From positions 1-64,000 of the forward strand of contig JALHRS010000030.1 in NCBI GenBank assembly GCA_022841325.1: a stretch of DNA of 64,000 nt. Reading direction: 5' to 3'. The translations under genes were made by a program, and so were the position numbers. This document shows, piece after piece, positions 45,597-53,716 of the stretch; positions within the stretch are counted from its first letter, which is position 1; every line of letters starts with the position of its first letter. The notes under the pieces are model-generated. The model did not search any database and had not been told where the DNA came from. It worked only from the letters and a program-made list of their open reading frames with translations. Origin of the DNA: Lysobacterales bacterium. GTDB taxonomy: Bacteria; Pseudomonadota; Gammaproteobacteria; Xanthomonadales; SZUA-5.

Positions 45597-45782
45597 TTTG
45601 AGCAGGAGCTCAGTTGCTATCTCAGTAGAAGTGAAGTAGTCTGTCTGTTACTGGGTGTCACATTCGATACGAAATGAGCAATCCTGAAGGAATCGGGTTG
45701 CTTGTGAGCGCCGTTGGCAATGCTGACTACCAGTCCCAAATCAGGCGTGACAAATGCAAATCTAACTGGGGAGTTAACGGTG
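45493..45782. other. Intergenic/remnant DNA
   Basis: Apart from the leftward remnant at 45423-45596, nothing recognisable. A 73-codon rightward frame at 45674-45895 overlaps the secreted orphan in another frame and is not favoured. Composition becomes AT-richer from about 45580 onward. Confidence 0.4.
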
Positions 45783-46211
45783 ATGCTTCACAATCGGATT
45801 TACACTGTAGTTGGTCTAGTGTTTTTGATCCTTATTGCGTCGCCATCCGTGGCGAATGCGTTAACAATCAATGGGTTGTTGGTTCAGCAGACTGACTGCA
45901 GTCCTGTCAATATTGCCTACAATTGCTCCGGGACAACGCTGTCCACGTTCACGAATATACCGAGCGGTAGCGGAACCGTGTACGCGCAAATGATGAAAGA
46001 TACATACACGAAGGTGAAGTGTATTAATGTCAAGGGGAGTGTATCGGATCGAACTTCAACGGTATCCCTTAATGCAGGAACGGGCAGTGCTCAACTAAAA
46101 ATGAGCACTCAGGTTTTTTATTCAGTTGGGGATGGTGTCTCCTGCTCTGGTCTCGTGACCGGGATTAATTTATCGAGCCCGGCGATAACGTTTGTTAGGG
46201 ACATTCCCTAG
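45783..46211 (+). CDS. AT-rich secreted orphan protein
   Basis: A 142-residue protein from the ATG at 45783 (MLHNRIYTVVGLVFLILIAS; cleavage near VANA-LTI). The mature part is Ser/Thr/Asn-rich with five Cys (QTDCSP, NCSGT, VKCINV, SCSGLV) and predicted beta character. Not recognised. Codon use (ATT, AAT, GTA, TTT) and base composition differ clearly from the neighbours, suggesting horizontal gain. An upstream in-frame Met would lengthen it by 23 poorly supported residues. Confidence 0.6.
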   Translation: MLHNRIYTVVGLVFLILIASPSVANALTINGLLVQQTDCSPVNIAYNCSGTTLSTFTNIPSGSGTVYAQMMKDTYTKVKCINVKGSVSDRTSTVSLNAGTGSAQLKMSTQVFYSVGDGVSCSGLVTGINLSSPAITFVRDIP

Positions 46212-46284
46212 GCTTGCGTGAAATCAGCAAAGCGGCGCCGTAAATTGTCTGTCTCGCGCCAGTTATGTGTCAAATAATGCGTTG

Positions 46285-46312
46285 ACTGCGACGCTCGGCC
46301 GAGCGTCGCAGT
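46285..46312. terminator. 28-bp perfect palindrome between convergent genes
   Basis: ACTGCGACGCTCGG immediately followed by its reverse complement, with no loop. It lies 73 nt after the secreted orphan and 15 nt beyond the stop of the leftward TPR gene, with AT-rich flanks (TCATTAA). Probably a bidirectional terminator. Confidence 0.7.
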
Positions 46313-46327
46313 GTCATTAAGAGCAAC

Positions 46328-47176
46328 CTAATCTTCGAGCTCTTCTCGCGCTTCCTCGATGTCCAGCGCCTCCATGGCGTCGACCGGTTCGATGGCTACG
46401 GCATCCTGGTAGGCCTTGAGCGCGTCGCTGCTGCGCTTCTTGCCGAACATCATCAGCAGGCCATTGCCGTACTCGATGTGGGCGATGGGCGCCTGCGGTG
46501 TGAGTTTCAGGGCTTCCTGGAAGTGCTTGATGCCGGTGTCGGTCTTGGCACCGTAGGTCATGCCTCCGATCAGTGCACCGATCTTGTCGATGATCTCGGC
46601 GTGATACAGGCCCATCGCCGTGTGCGCCTCGGCATGGGCTGGTGACAGCTTCAGCGTGCGCTCCAGGCTCTCCTTGATCTTGCCGCCCAGGCCCTGCGCC
46701 AGTGCCTTGGTGATCGAGATGCACTGGCTGTAGCGGCCCAGCGCGAAGGCGTGGAAGTAGTGGGCATTGGCATCGTCGGGCATGGCCTTGATGGCGGCTT
46801 CGGCACGCTTGGCGCAGTGTTCGAAATGACCCACGCGATCGGCTTCCCTGGCCAGATAGGTGGCGTAGATGCCCTCAGCCTTGTTGGCGATGGTGGCCGC
46901 GATCACCCCGAGCGCATCGGCAGCTTCGGTGGCCTTCTGGAATTCGCCACGATGGAAGTCGCGCCAGGCCTCCTGCATCGCCGCAGCCACCGCGTCGGCG
47001 TCGCCGCAGTCCTTCAGCGCGGGATGCTTCTTCTGCAGCGCCGCCACATGCTTCTTGTCCGGGAAGGGCTCCTGGTCACCGGCATGGAGTCTGGGCCAGG
47101 CTTTGCTCAGCTTGCTTCCGGCGTAGTCGAAATCAGAACTGGCGTGCGGAAACTTGACCCATTTCTTTGCTGCCAC
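46328..47176 (-). CDS. TPR-type helical repeat protein
   Basis: About 282 residues from a GTG at 47176 preceded by GGAGAG; the frame extends upstream to 47299, but those residues look untranslated. The N-terminal third is uncharacterised (KKWVKFPHASSDFDYAGSKL). Residues about 85-270 are TPR-like: WRDFHRGEFQKATEAADALG, ANAHYFHAFALGRYS, AHAEAHTAMGLYHAEI, IAHIEYGNGLLMMFG. The C-terminus is acidic (EEAREELED). Cytoplasmic scaffold of unknown partner. It stands divergent to the phasin gene, within the lipid-storage region. Confidence 0.8.
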   Translation of the reverse strand: MAAKKWVKFPHASSDFDYAGSKLSKAWPRLHAGDQEPFPDKKHVAALQKKHPALKDCGDADAVAAAMQEAWRDFHRGEFQKATEAADALGVIAATIANKAEGIYATYLAREADRVGHFEHCAKRAEAAIKAMPDDANAHYFHAFALGRYSQCISITKALAQGLGGKIKESLERTLKLSPAHAEAHTAMGLYHAEIIDKIGALIGGMTYGAKTDTGIKHFQEALKLTPQAPIAHIEYGNGLLMMFGKKRSSDALKAYQDAVAIEPVDAMEALDIEEAREELED

Positions 47177-47409
47177 GATTGCTCTCCAGAATGCGTCGAT
47201 CGAATGCCGAGCATCGACAAAGGGTGCGTCGCTGGCAAGGGGTGGATGCGAGATTGTGCAGTCGGCGCACTCCGGCGCCATTCGGAAATAGCTGAACAAT
47301 CCACCTAAAGCCGGCGCTGCTTAGTGTGATTGTTCTATGGGCAGCGCTTACTTTGACTGTCAAGCGCGAGTGTAGTGGCGCTCAGTTTCCATCAATGAGG
47401 AGTTTAACC

Positions 47410-47853
47410 ATGGCTACGAAAAAGCTCGCCGGCAAGAAAGTGGTGCGCAATGCCAAGCGCGAAGTCAACGAAGTGCGCGAGAACGCGCGTGATCTGCTGC
47501 TGGCGTCGATCGGTGCAGTGTCGATCACCCGCAAGCAGGGTGTCAGCTTCGTCGGCAATCTGCTGGAGCAGGGCCAGAATCTGCGCGGTCGTGCGCTGAA
47601 ATTGGCCGAGCACAAGGTCGCCGACGTCCGCCAGCAGGTGGAAGGCGTGATTGGCAAGGTGCAGCAGCGCGCTGCCGCCAATCTGAGCCAGGTCGAGACC
47701 GTGGTCGGCGGTCAGGTGACCCGCGTGCTCGGTCGTCTGGGCGTGCCGTCCAAGGCTGACGTCAAGGAGCTCTCGCGCCGTGTGGCCGAGCTCAACAAGC
47801 AGGTCAAGGCGCTGCAGGCTGCGCGCAAGACTGGCGAAGCCAAGGCTGCCTGA
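47410..47853 (+). CDS. Phasin-like granule protein (PhaI type)
   Basis: A 147-residue helical protein with GAGGAG upstream of the ATG at 47410. It resembles PhaI/PhaF phasins: NEVRENARDLLLASIGAVSI, RKQGVSFVGNLLEQGQNL, RGRALKLAEHKV, then TRVLGRLGVPSKADVKELSRR-type ending and VAELNKQVKALQ, the leucine-zipper-like C-terminus. Basic N-terminus, no H1 tail, in contrast to the paralogue at 51.5 kb. It would coat lipid or PHA inclusions. Own terminator follows. Confidence 0.85.
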   Translation: MATKKLAGKKVVRNAKREVNEVRENARDLLLASIGAVSITRKQGVSFVGNLLEQGQNLRGRALKLAEHKVADVRQQVEGVIGKVQQRAAANLSQVETVVGGQVTRVLGRLGVPSKADVKELSRRVAELNKQVKALQAARKTGEAKAA

Positions 47854-47877
47854 TCAGGGCGGTACCTGAGTGATGCC

Positions 47878-47903
47878 GAAGGGCCGGAGCAATCCGGCCC
47901 TTC
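47878..47903. terminator. Hairpin with GCAA tetraloop
   Basis: Perfect 11-bp stem GAAGGGCCGGA / TCCGGCCCTTC closed by GCAA (a GNRA loop), followed by CTGTTTC. It separates the phasin gene from the convergent TetR gene and may serve both. Confidence 0.85.
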
Positions 47904-47908
47904 CTGTT

Positions 47909-48562
47909 TCAGTTGTTGCCCAGATACTGATCGGCCAGCCGGGTCAGATGGGCGCGCTCGGCTGACTTCAGGTAGGGCGCAATCAGCACCATCACCTGAT
48001 AGATGCCGCGACCCAGATCGACTTCCGATTTGGCACTGGTCGCCGGCTTGATCTGCTGGAAATTGAGCCAGAAGGTGGTCAGTACCACCGTGTTCTGAGA
48101 GATCGCCTCGATTTCCCGCTGGCTGGCGAGCATCGTCCCGGCCTTGACCATTTCCGTGCAGACGGTCGAAATGCTCTCGTGCGCCCGTTTGAGGATGCGC
48201 GAGAAATGCATCTTCAGCTTGCGGCTGCGGGTGAGCAGGTCGACCAGGTCACGATAGACGAAGCGATAGTCCCAGATGCACTCGAACACCAGATGCATCT
48301 GCAGCCACATGTCCTCGAGATTGGGTGTACGCCCCTCCGGTACCAGCAAGGCATCACCGATACGCTCCTCGAAGCGCGCAAACAGCTGCTCGATGATGTC
48401 GTCCTTGTTGCGGAAGTGGTAGTACAGGTTTCCCGGACTGATCTCGAGTTCGTCGGCGATGTGATTGGTGGTGACGTTGGGCTCACCCTGCACGTTGAAC
48501 ATTTCCAGGCTCTTGGCCAGGATCCGATCACGCGTCTTGACTGGCACCGGTTCGGGGCTCAC
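47909..48562 (-). CDS. TetR-family regulator (PhaD-like)
   Basis: A 217-residue regulator from the GTG at 48562, 7 nt after the acyl-CoA-binding protein stop; the longer frame is antisense-like. DNA-binding domain residues 10-60: RDRILAKSLEMFNVQGEPNV, then HIADELEISPGNLYYHFRNKDD. The C-terminal part (FECIWDYRFVYRDLVDLLTRS) resembles TetR proteins of the PhaD/acyl-responsive type. Operonic with the acyl-CoA-binding protein and flanked by phasin and reductase genes, so it probably senses acyl-CoA or lipid status (inference). Confidence 0.85.
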   Translation of the reverse strand: MSPEPVPVKTRDRILAKSLEMFNVQGEPNVTTNHIADELEISPGNLYYHFRNKDDIIEQLFARFEERIGDALLVPEGRTPNLEDMWLQMHLVFECIWDYRFVYRDLVDLLTRSRKLKMHFSRILKRAHESISTVCTEMVKAGTMLASQREIEAISQNTVVLTTFWLNFQQIKPATSAKSEVDLGRGIYQVMVLIAPYLKSAERAHLTRLADQYLGNN

Positions 48563-48569
48563 ATCGACC

Positions 48570-48833
48570 TCAGAAGTTTCCGCCGAGGCGTTTGACCAGA
48601 TCGATGTACTTCTGTTTCGCCTCGTCATGGGTGAGGCCCTTGAGCTTTTCCCAGGCTTCGTACTTGGCAGTGCCGACGAAGTCGAAGAAACCTGGCTTCG
48701 GGCCTGACACATCGCCCTCGGTTGCCTGCTTGAAGTGGCTGTACAGCTTCAGCATGGTGTCGTTGTCCGGACGTTCCGGCAACTGCTTGGCGGCTTCGGT
48801 GGCGGCTTGAAACTGGCTTTCGATGTCTGACAT
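48570..48833 (-). CDS. Acyl-CoA-binding protein
   Basis: An 87-residue ACBP, a four-helix cytosolic protein that buffers long-chain acyl-CoA. ATG at 48833 with GGGGAAGAG upstream. Family residues: LPERPDNDTMLKLYSHFKQA, TEGD (ligand loop), GPKPGFFDFVGTAKYEAW then LKGLTHDEAKQKYIDLV. ACBP is common in eukaryotes but patchy in bacteria; here it sits between the fatty acyl-CoA reductase (divergent) and the TetR gene, which supports a role in wax ester synthesis. Confidence 0.95.
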   Translation of the reverse strand: MSDIESQFQAATEAAKQLPERPDNDTMLKLYSHFKQATEGDVSGPKPGFFDFVGTAKYEAWEKLKGLTHDEAKQKYIDLVKRLGGNF

Positions 48834-49036
48834 GTGTCTCTTCCCCAGAAATTGATGGTCAATCCCGGTCGCCACTATCGTTCCGACGATCAGGATTCGC
48901 AAGTGTTCCTGACGACCCTCTCTACAACTATCACGATCGAGTTGCTAGCGGCTCGGCTTCAGGCTGGTTATCTTAGGCGACAATCCGCCGGTTCCGCGGC
49001 GGCCCAAATCTCGAAGAATTCGGGGGAGGAACAGGC

Positions 49037-51028
49037 ATGACTTACTTCGTTACGGGCGCCACCGGTTTTCTGGGTCGATTCCTGATCGGGAATCTGCTCC
49101 AGCGCAAGGGCACGATTCATGTGCTGGTCCGACGTGGCTCCAAGGAGAAGTTCGAAGCCTTGCAGGCCAGGTATCCGGAAGCCGGGGATCGTCTGGTGGC
49201 TGTCACCGGCGATCTGACCAAGGCCAAACTCGGTTTGAGTGCCCAGGCGCAGTCGCAGCTGAAGGGCAAGATCAAGCACTTCTTCCATCTCGCGGCCATC
49301 TATGACCTGTCGGCCAGCGCCGAATCGCAGCAGGCGGCGAACATCGACGGTACCCGCAATGCGGTGCAGCTGGCGGACGCGCTGGGGGCGGGTTGTTTCC
49401 ATCATGTCAGTTCGATTGCCGCCGCGGGCCTGTATTCGGGCGTGTTCCGCGAGGACATGTTCGACGAGGCGGAGAACCTGGAACACCCGTATTTCCGCAC
49501 CAAGCATGATTCCGAGGGCATCGTCCGCAAGGAATGCAAGCGTCCCTTCCGGATCTACAGGCCAGGCATGGTCGTCGGTCATTCGCAGACCGGTGAGATC
49601 GACAAGATCGACGGTCCCTATTACTTCTTCACCCTGCTCAAGCGCATGCGTGAGCTGCTGCCGCCGTGGATGCCACTGCTGGGTGTGGAGGGTGGACGCA
49701 TCAATCTGGTGCCGGTGGATTTCGTGGTCAACGCCATGGACCACATTGCCCATGAGAAGGGTTACGACGGCGGCTGTTTCCACCTCACCGATCCCGCGCC
49801 CCGCCGCGTCGGTGAGGTCCTGAACAGCTTTGCCTACGCCGGACATGCGCCGGAAATGACCATGCGCATCGACGCGCGCATCTTCCAGATCATCCCGGCT
49901 TCGATACGCGGGGCCATCGGCATGCTGCCGCCGGTGCGCCGCATCATGGGGCACGTACTGAAGAGCCTGAACATCCCGGCGGATGTCATGAAGTTCTTCA
50001 ACTATCCGACCCGTTTCGACAGTCGCGAGACCGAGCGCGCGCTGAAGGGCACCGGCATCAAGGTGCCGGATCTCGACACCTATGCCTGGCGGCTCTGGGA
50101 TTACTGGGAGCGCCACCTGGACCCGGATCTGTTTGTTGATCGCTCGCTGTCCAGTCGGGTCAAGGACAGGGTGGTTCTGATCACCGGTGGCTCTTCAGGC
50201 ATCGGACTTGCCACCGCCAAGAAGGTGGCTGCAGCGGGTGCACGCACGCTGATCTGCGCTCGCGGTCTGGAGGACCTGGAGAAGGCCAAGGCCGAGATCG
50301 AGGCCGAGACCAAGAACGCCAAGGTCTTCATCTACCAGGTGGATCTGGCGGAACTGGCCTCGGCCGACGAGCTGGTCAAGAAAGTCACTTCCGATCATGG
50401 GGGTGTCGATGTATTGATCAACAACGCCGGGCGCTCGATCCGTCGATCGATCGAATTGTCCTATGACAGGTTCCACGATTTCGAGCGCACCATGCAGCTG
50501 AACTACTTCGGCTCACTGCGGCTGGTCATGGGTTTCCTGCCGGGCATGACCGAGCGTCGCCGGGGCCATGTGATCAACATCAGCTCGATCGGTGTGCTCA
50601 CCAATGCGCCGCGCTTCTCGGCCTATGTGGCCAGCAAGGCTGCGCTGGATGCCTTCTCGCGCTGCGCCGCCAGCGAGTTCTCCGACAAGAACATCCACTT
50701 CACGATCATCAACATGCCCTTGGTGAAGACCCCGATGATCGGTCCCACCAAGATCTACGACAACGTCCCGACGCTGACCCCGGACGAGGCCGGCGACATG
50801 GTCGTGCGCGGCATCATCGAACGCCCGCATCGATTGGCGACCCGCATGGGTATCTTCGCGGAAATGCTGCATCTGATGGCGCCCAAGGTCTACCAGGTGG
50901 TGCTCAACACCGCCTTCCAGCTGTTCCCGGATTCCGCCGCTGCCAAGGGTGTGAAGGGCGGCCAGGAAGCACCGCCGTCGAGCGAGCAGGTGGCTTTCGC
51001 ATCGCTGATGCGCGGCGTGCACTGGTAG
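49037..51028 (+). CDS. Alcohol-forming fatty acyl-CoA reductase
   Basis: A 663-residue two-domain reductase closely resembling the Marinobacter FAR enzymes (about 660 residues) that reduce acyl-CoA through aldehyde to fatty alcohol with NADPH. Domain 1 (1-365): TGATGFLGRFLIGNLL, HHVSSIAAAGLYSG, YFRTKHDSEGIV, FRIYRPGMVVGHSQTGE. Domain 2 (about 370-640, SDR): ITGGSSGIGLATAKK, INNAGRSIRRSIELSYDRFH, NISSIGVLTNAPRFSAYVASK (YxxxK). Ribosome site GGGGGAGGAAC. With WS/DGAT 5 kb upstream this completes a wax ester route. Confidence 0.95.
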   Translation: MTYFVTGATGFLGRFLIGNLLQRKGTIHVLVRRGSKEKFEALQARYPEAGDRLVAVTGDLTKAKLGLSAQAQSQLKGKIKHFFHLAAIYDLSASAESQQAANIDGTRNAVQLADALGAGCFHHVSSIAAAGLYSGVFREDMFDEAENLEHPYFRTKHDSEGIVRKECKRPFRIYRPGMVVGHSQTGEIDKIDGPYYFFTLLKRMRELLPPWMPLLGVEGGRINLVPVDFVVNAMDHIAHEKGYDGGCFHLTDPAPRRVGEVLNSFAYAGHAPEMTMRIDARIFQIIPASIRGAIGMLPPVRRIMGHVLKSLNIPADVMKFFNYPTRFDSRETERALKGTGIKVPDLDTYAWRLWDYWERHLDPDLFVDRSLSSRVKDRVVLITGGSSGIGLATAKKVAAAGARTLICARGLEDLEKAKAEIEAETKNAKVFIYQVDLAELASADELVKKVTSDHGGVDVLINNAGRSIRRSIELSYDRFHDFERTMQLNYFGSLRLVMGFLPGMTERRRGHVINISSIGVLTNAPRFSAYVASKAALDAFSRCAASEFSDKNIHFTIINMPLVKTPMIGPTKIYDNVPTLTPDEAGDMVVRGIIERPHRLATRMGIFAEMLHLMAPKVYQVVLNTAFQLFPDSAAAKGVKGGQEAPPSSEQVAFASLMRGVHW

Positions 51029-51053
51029 CCGCCGGGCAGCATCGCTGCAAACG

Positions 51054-51080
51054 AAAAGGCGCCCTCGGGGGCGCCTTTTT
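51054..51080 (+). terminator. Rho-independent terminator of the reductase gene
   Basis: AAAAGGCGCCC, loop TCGG, GGGCGCCTTTTT: seven GC pairs plus A-T pairs and a T-run, 26 nt after the stop. Confidence 0.93.
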
Positions 51081-51171
51081 CGTGTTCAGATCATGCTCTG
51101 GCCATGATGCGGATCGTTGATCTGCAATGCTCTCAACGTGCGCATCTGCACACCGACAGCCATGCCGTCAC

Positions 51172-51263
51172 GTAGGCCGAGGGTGCCGCGCAGCGGCTCC
51201 CCGGCGCTCCTTGGGTGGCATGTGTGCCGGGGAACGCGCCTGCGGCGCGCACCCTCGGCCTAC
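51172..51263. repeat. 92-bp inverted repeat
   Basis: GTAGGCCGAGGGTGC (51172-51186) and its exact reverse complement (51249-51263); the interior can pair further (CCCCGGC with GCCGGGG). A large stem-loop or non-coding mobile repeat in the gap between the reductase gene and the convergent phasin gene. Confidence 0.85.
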
Positions 51264-51385
51264 CGCTGGACCGGGATCTTGATCGCGCCGTAGCTCGTTG
51301 CCAGTTGGGCTGACCTGGAAAAAGGTGCCCGCCAGCCGGCCGGTCGGGGAGGGCGATCGGCAAAAAACGTTGGCTGGCGGACATG

Positions 51386-51409
51386 GAAAAGGGGCGCAGG
51401 TACTGCGCC
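51386..51409 (-). terminator. Terminator of the PhaF-like gene
   Basis: On the minus strand GGCGCAG, 3-nt loop, CTGCGCC, then CCTTTT. It lies 42 nt beyond the stop of the leftward phasin gene. Confidence 0.75.
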
Positions 51410-51450
51410 GCAGGCCGGCGAGTTGCTCGCCGACCTGTTGTGCGCCTGAA

Positions 51451-52131
51451 TCAGGCAGCCGGCTTGGAGTCTGCAGTCGCGACCGCGGCTTCGGTGGCCT
51501 TCGGAGCGGCGACCTTCTTCGGAGCGGCAGCTTTCTTCGGAGCAGCAGCCTTCGGAGCGGCAGCCTTCGGAGCAGCAGCCTTCGGAGCAGCAGCCTTCGG
51601 AGCGGCAGCCTTCGGAGCGGCAGCCTTCGGAGCGGCAGCCTTCGGAGCGGCAGCCTTCTTCGGGGCGGCAGCCTTCTTCGGCGCAGCGGCGCGGTTGCCC
51701 GCATCCAGCGAACGCACGGCCTTGCTCAGCTCGTCAACACGCTTGGCCAGTTCTTCCAGCTCTTCGCGGCCGGGAATGCCGAGTGTGCCCAGGGCCTTGG
51801 AGACGCGATTCTCGAAAACCTGCTCGAGGCGGTCCCAAGTATCAGAGGCTCGTTCCTTGACCTGTGTAACGGTGGTTTCGACCATGCCGCGGACTTCCTC
51901 AACTTTGTTGCCGGTCAGCTTGCGCGTTGCCTTCTCAAGCACGGCGCCTTCCTTGACCAGCGTCTCGTACAACTTGCCGCTCTGCTCCTGTGCCTTGGAG
52001 AAAGCGCCCAGACCTGCCAGCCAGATCTGCTCGGCCTGTTCCATGACAGCCTTGGCGGTATTCTTCAGCGAATTGTCGCTGGCGGAATCCTTGCCCTTGG
52101 CCTTGAATTTTGAACCCTTGGAAGTTTTCAT
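51451..52131 (-). CDS. PhaF-like phasin with histone H1-like tail
   Basis: A 226-residue protein. The N-terminus is basic (KGSKFKAKGK). Residues 20-145 form the phasin part: AEQIWLAGLGAFSKAQEQSG, LYETLVKEGAVLEK, WDRLEQVFENRVSKALGTLG, IPGREELEELAKRVDELSKA (zipper). Residues about 148-210 are AAAPK/AAAPKK repeats encoded by a 15-bp tandem, ending in a Thr/Val/Ala tail. In Pseudomonas PhaF such tails bind DNA and localise granules on the nucleoid. A similar tail is on WS/DGAT at 42.0 kb. Own terminator downstream. Confidence 0.9.
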   Translation of the reverse strand: MKTSKGSKFKAKGKDSASDNSLKNTAKAVMEQAEQIWLAGLGAFSKAQEQSGKLYETLVKEGAVLEKATRKLTGNKVEEVRGMVETTVTQVKERASDTWDRLEQVFENRVSKALGTLGIPGREELEELAKRVDELSKAVRSLDAGNRAAAPKKAAAPKKAAAPKAAAPKAAAPKAAAPKAAAPKAAAPKAAAPKAAAPKKAAAPKKVAAPKATEAAVATADSKPAA

Positions 52132-52259
52132 CTTGACCCTCTGCTCGTTCCAGCCTCGCCCCGCTTCGCCAGGTGCGAAGCGCAGGAATGTGGGGCCATG
52201 GTGCGGCCCGAGGCTAGAATATTCACACTATGCAAAGCCCATTTGACGCGGTTTTTCGG

Positions 52260-53582
52260 TCAATTCGGGCTTGCATTCTCAGTGAATAGTTCGATAGGGG
52301 CTGATTTCCGGCGTGAGACGGGAGGGCGCTTGCGGCTGTCCTGCAGTCGCCGGGTCCGTTCCAGTGCCCGTCCGAGTTCGTTGAGCGAGCGGTCCAGGCG
52401 TGACAGCAGGGTCGAGTTCGGCGGTTTGGTGCCTTCCAGCCCATCCCAGACGGTGCGCTCGGTGTCTTCGAGTATGTCCTCGCGCAGGCTCAGACCGTGG
52501 CGCTCCAGCACGGGCGCCAGCTGCTCGCGGCGCAGCCGCAGATCGGCCAGCGTCGTGGCATAGGCGTGTTCGCACAGCCGGCGGCGACTGCTGAAACTGA
52601 AGACGTTGGTGAAGAACATCTCGGCATCGTCCAGGTCCGGCTGGAACAGCACCAGATCGGAGTGGTCATAGGCCTTGTCATACTTGCCGAAGCCGACCCG
52701 CATGCGCGAATAGAGCATGGCCCGGATGGTTTGCGAGATCACTCTGGGAAATCCGCCATCGACCAGACTGGCCGGTGGTTCATCGCCGCGGTCGCGCATG
52801 CGCGAGGCGTCGAAGGGCACCAGCGGGTTCAATGCCAGCAGCAGGTCGATGTCCTCATCCAGCGCAATCGATGCATGCAGCGTGCGCTGCAGCGCGCCAT
52901 CGACATAGTAGCGGCCGTTGATCTCCACCGGCGGATAGAAGCCTGGCAGGGCTGAACTGGCCTGGACGGCCTTGGAGATCGGCACCGTATTGTCGCTGCT
53001 CGAGCCAAAGCGCACGGCGTGGCCGGTATCGATATCCACCGCCACCACGTACAGCGGCCGATCCAGCTTGCGAAAATCGTTGCTGCGCCCGGGCGCATTG
53101 AAGATCCCGCTGAGATAGCGCTCGATACCCTCGTTGTCGAACAGACCCGTGGGAATCGCCGCGCCGAGTCGGCCCAGTGACTCGCTCCAACGCACCGAGC
53201 GCGGATGCAGGGCCAGATCGATCAGCCAGTCGGCCAGGATTCCCGGCACGCTACTCAGGCGCTTGATGTATTCGTAGAAGGCTGGTTTCAGGAAGTGTTC
53301 CGGGCGGAACTGATGCTCGGGCGATTCCTCGGTGATGAACATGCGACACATTTCGGCCGAATCGACCCGGTTGGCGAGGCCGGCGGCGAGAAAGGCCCCC
53401 GAGCTCACGCCGACGTACACATCCAGCCGGGTCAGGTCCAGCCCGTCTATGGCCTCGTCCAGCGCCCGCAGCGCGCCCATTTCGTAGATGCCACCGATCG
53501 GGCCGCCACCGGCAACCGCCAATCCGATCCGGTGCGGGGTGTTCAGTGAACGAGTTCGACGAGCTTCCTGCAAATGCAGCAT
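52260..53582 (-). CDS. Patatin-like phospholipase
   Basis: A 440-residue predicted acyl hydrolase. Oxyanion loop GLAVAGGGPIGG (residues 20-31), nucleophile Ser in GVSSGAFLAAG, and the Asp of the dyad in YVDGALQRTLHASI (DGA). The middle is a longer family-specific region, and the C-terminus is basic (RKRPPVSRRKSAP). Cytoplasmic; could mobilise stored lipid or remodel membranes. It lies between the PhaF-like phasin (same strand, 128 nt) and a divergent hydrolase gene. Confidence 0.9.
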   Translation of the reverse strand: MLHLQEARRTRSLNTPHRIGLAVAGGGPIGGIYEMGALRALDEAIDGLDLTRLDVYVGVSSGAFLAAGLANRVDSAEMCRMFITEESPEHQFRPEHFLKPAFYEYIKRLSSVPGILADWLIDLALHPRSVRWSESLGRLGAAIPTGLFDNEGIERYLSGIFNAPGRSNDFRKLDRPLYVVAVDIDTGHAVRFGSSSDNTVPISKAVQASSALPGFYPPVEINGRYYVDGALQRTLHASIALDEDIDLLLALNPLVPFDASRMRDRGDEPPASLVDGGFPRVISQTIRAMLYSRMRVGFGKYDKAYDHSDLVLFQPDLDDAEMFFTNVFSFSSRRRLCEHAYATTLADLRLRREQLAPVLERHGLSLREDILEDTERTVWDGLEGTKPPNSTLLSRLDRSLNELGRALERTRRLQDSRKRPPVSRRKSAPIELFTENASPN

Positions 53583-53716
53583 TCTGGTGCATCCCTGATT
53601 CTGATCGCGCCCGATTGTAGTCGCGCGGGCTTTGACAGTTCGCTCGGCATGCGCGCTTGTTTACCTTCTGCATGCTGGGGCCGTGGAGTGTGCGATCTAT
53701 TGCTCTGGCGCAAACT

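Noticed and set aside
45674-45895. 73-codon rightward frame
   Set aside because: Overlaps the secreted orphan in another frame, lacks a ribosome site and shows no signal peptide or domain.
51383-52246. Rightward frame with GAAAF repeats opposite the PhaF-like gene
   Set aside because: Antisense of the AAAPK repeat tail; the leftward frame has a clear phasin domain.
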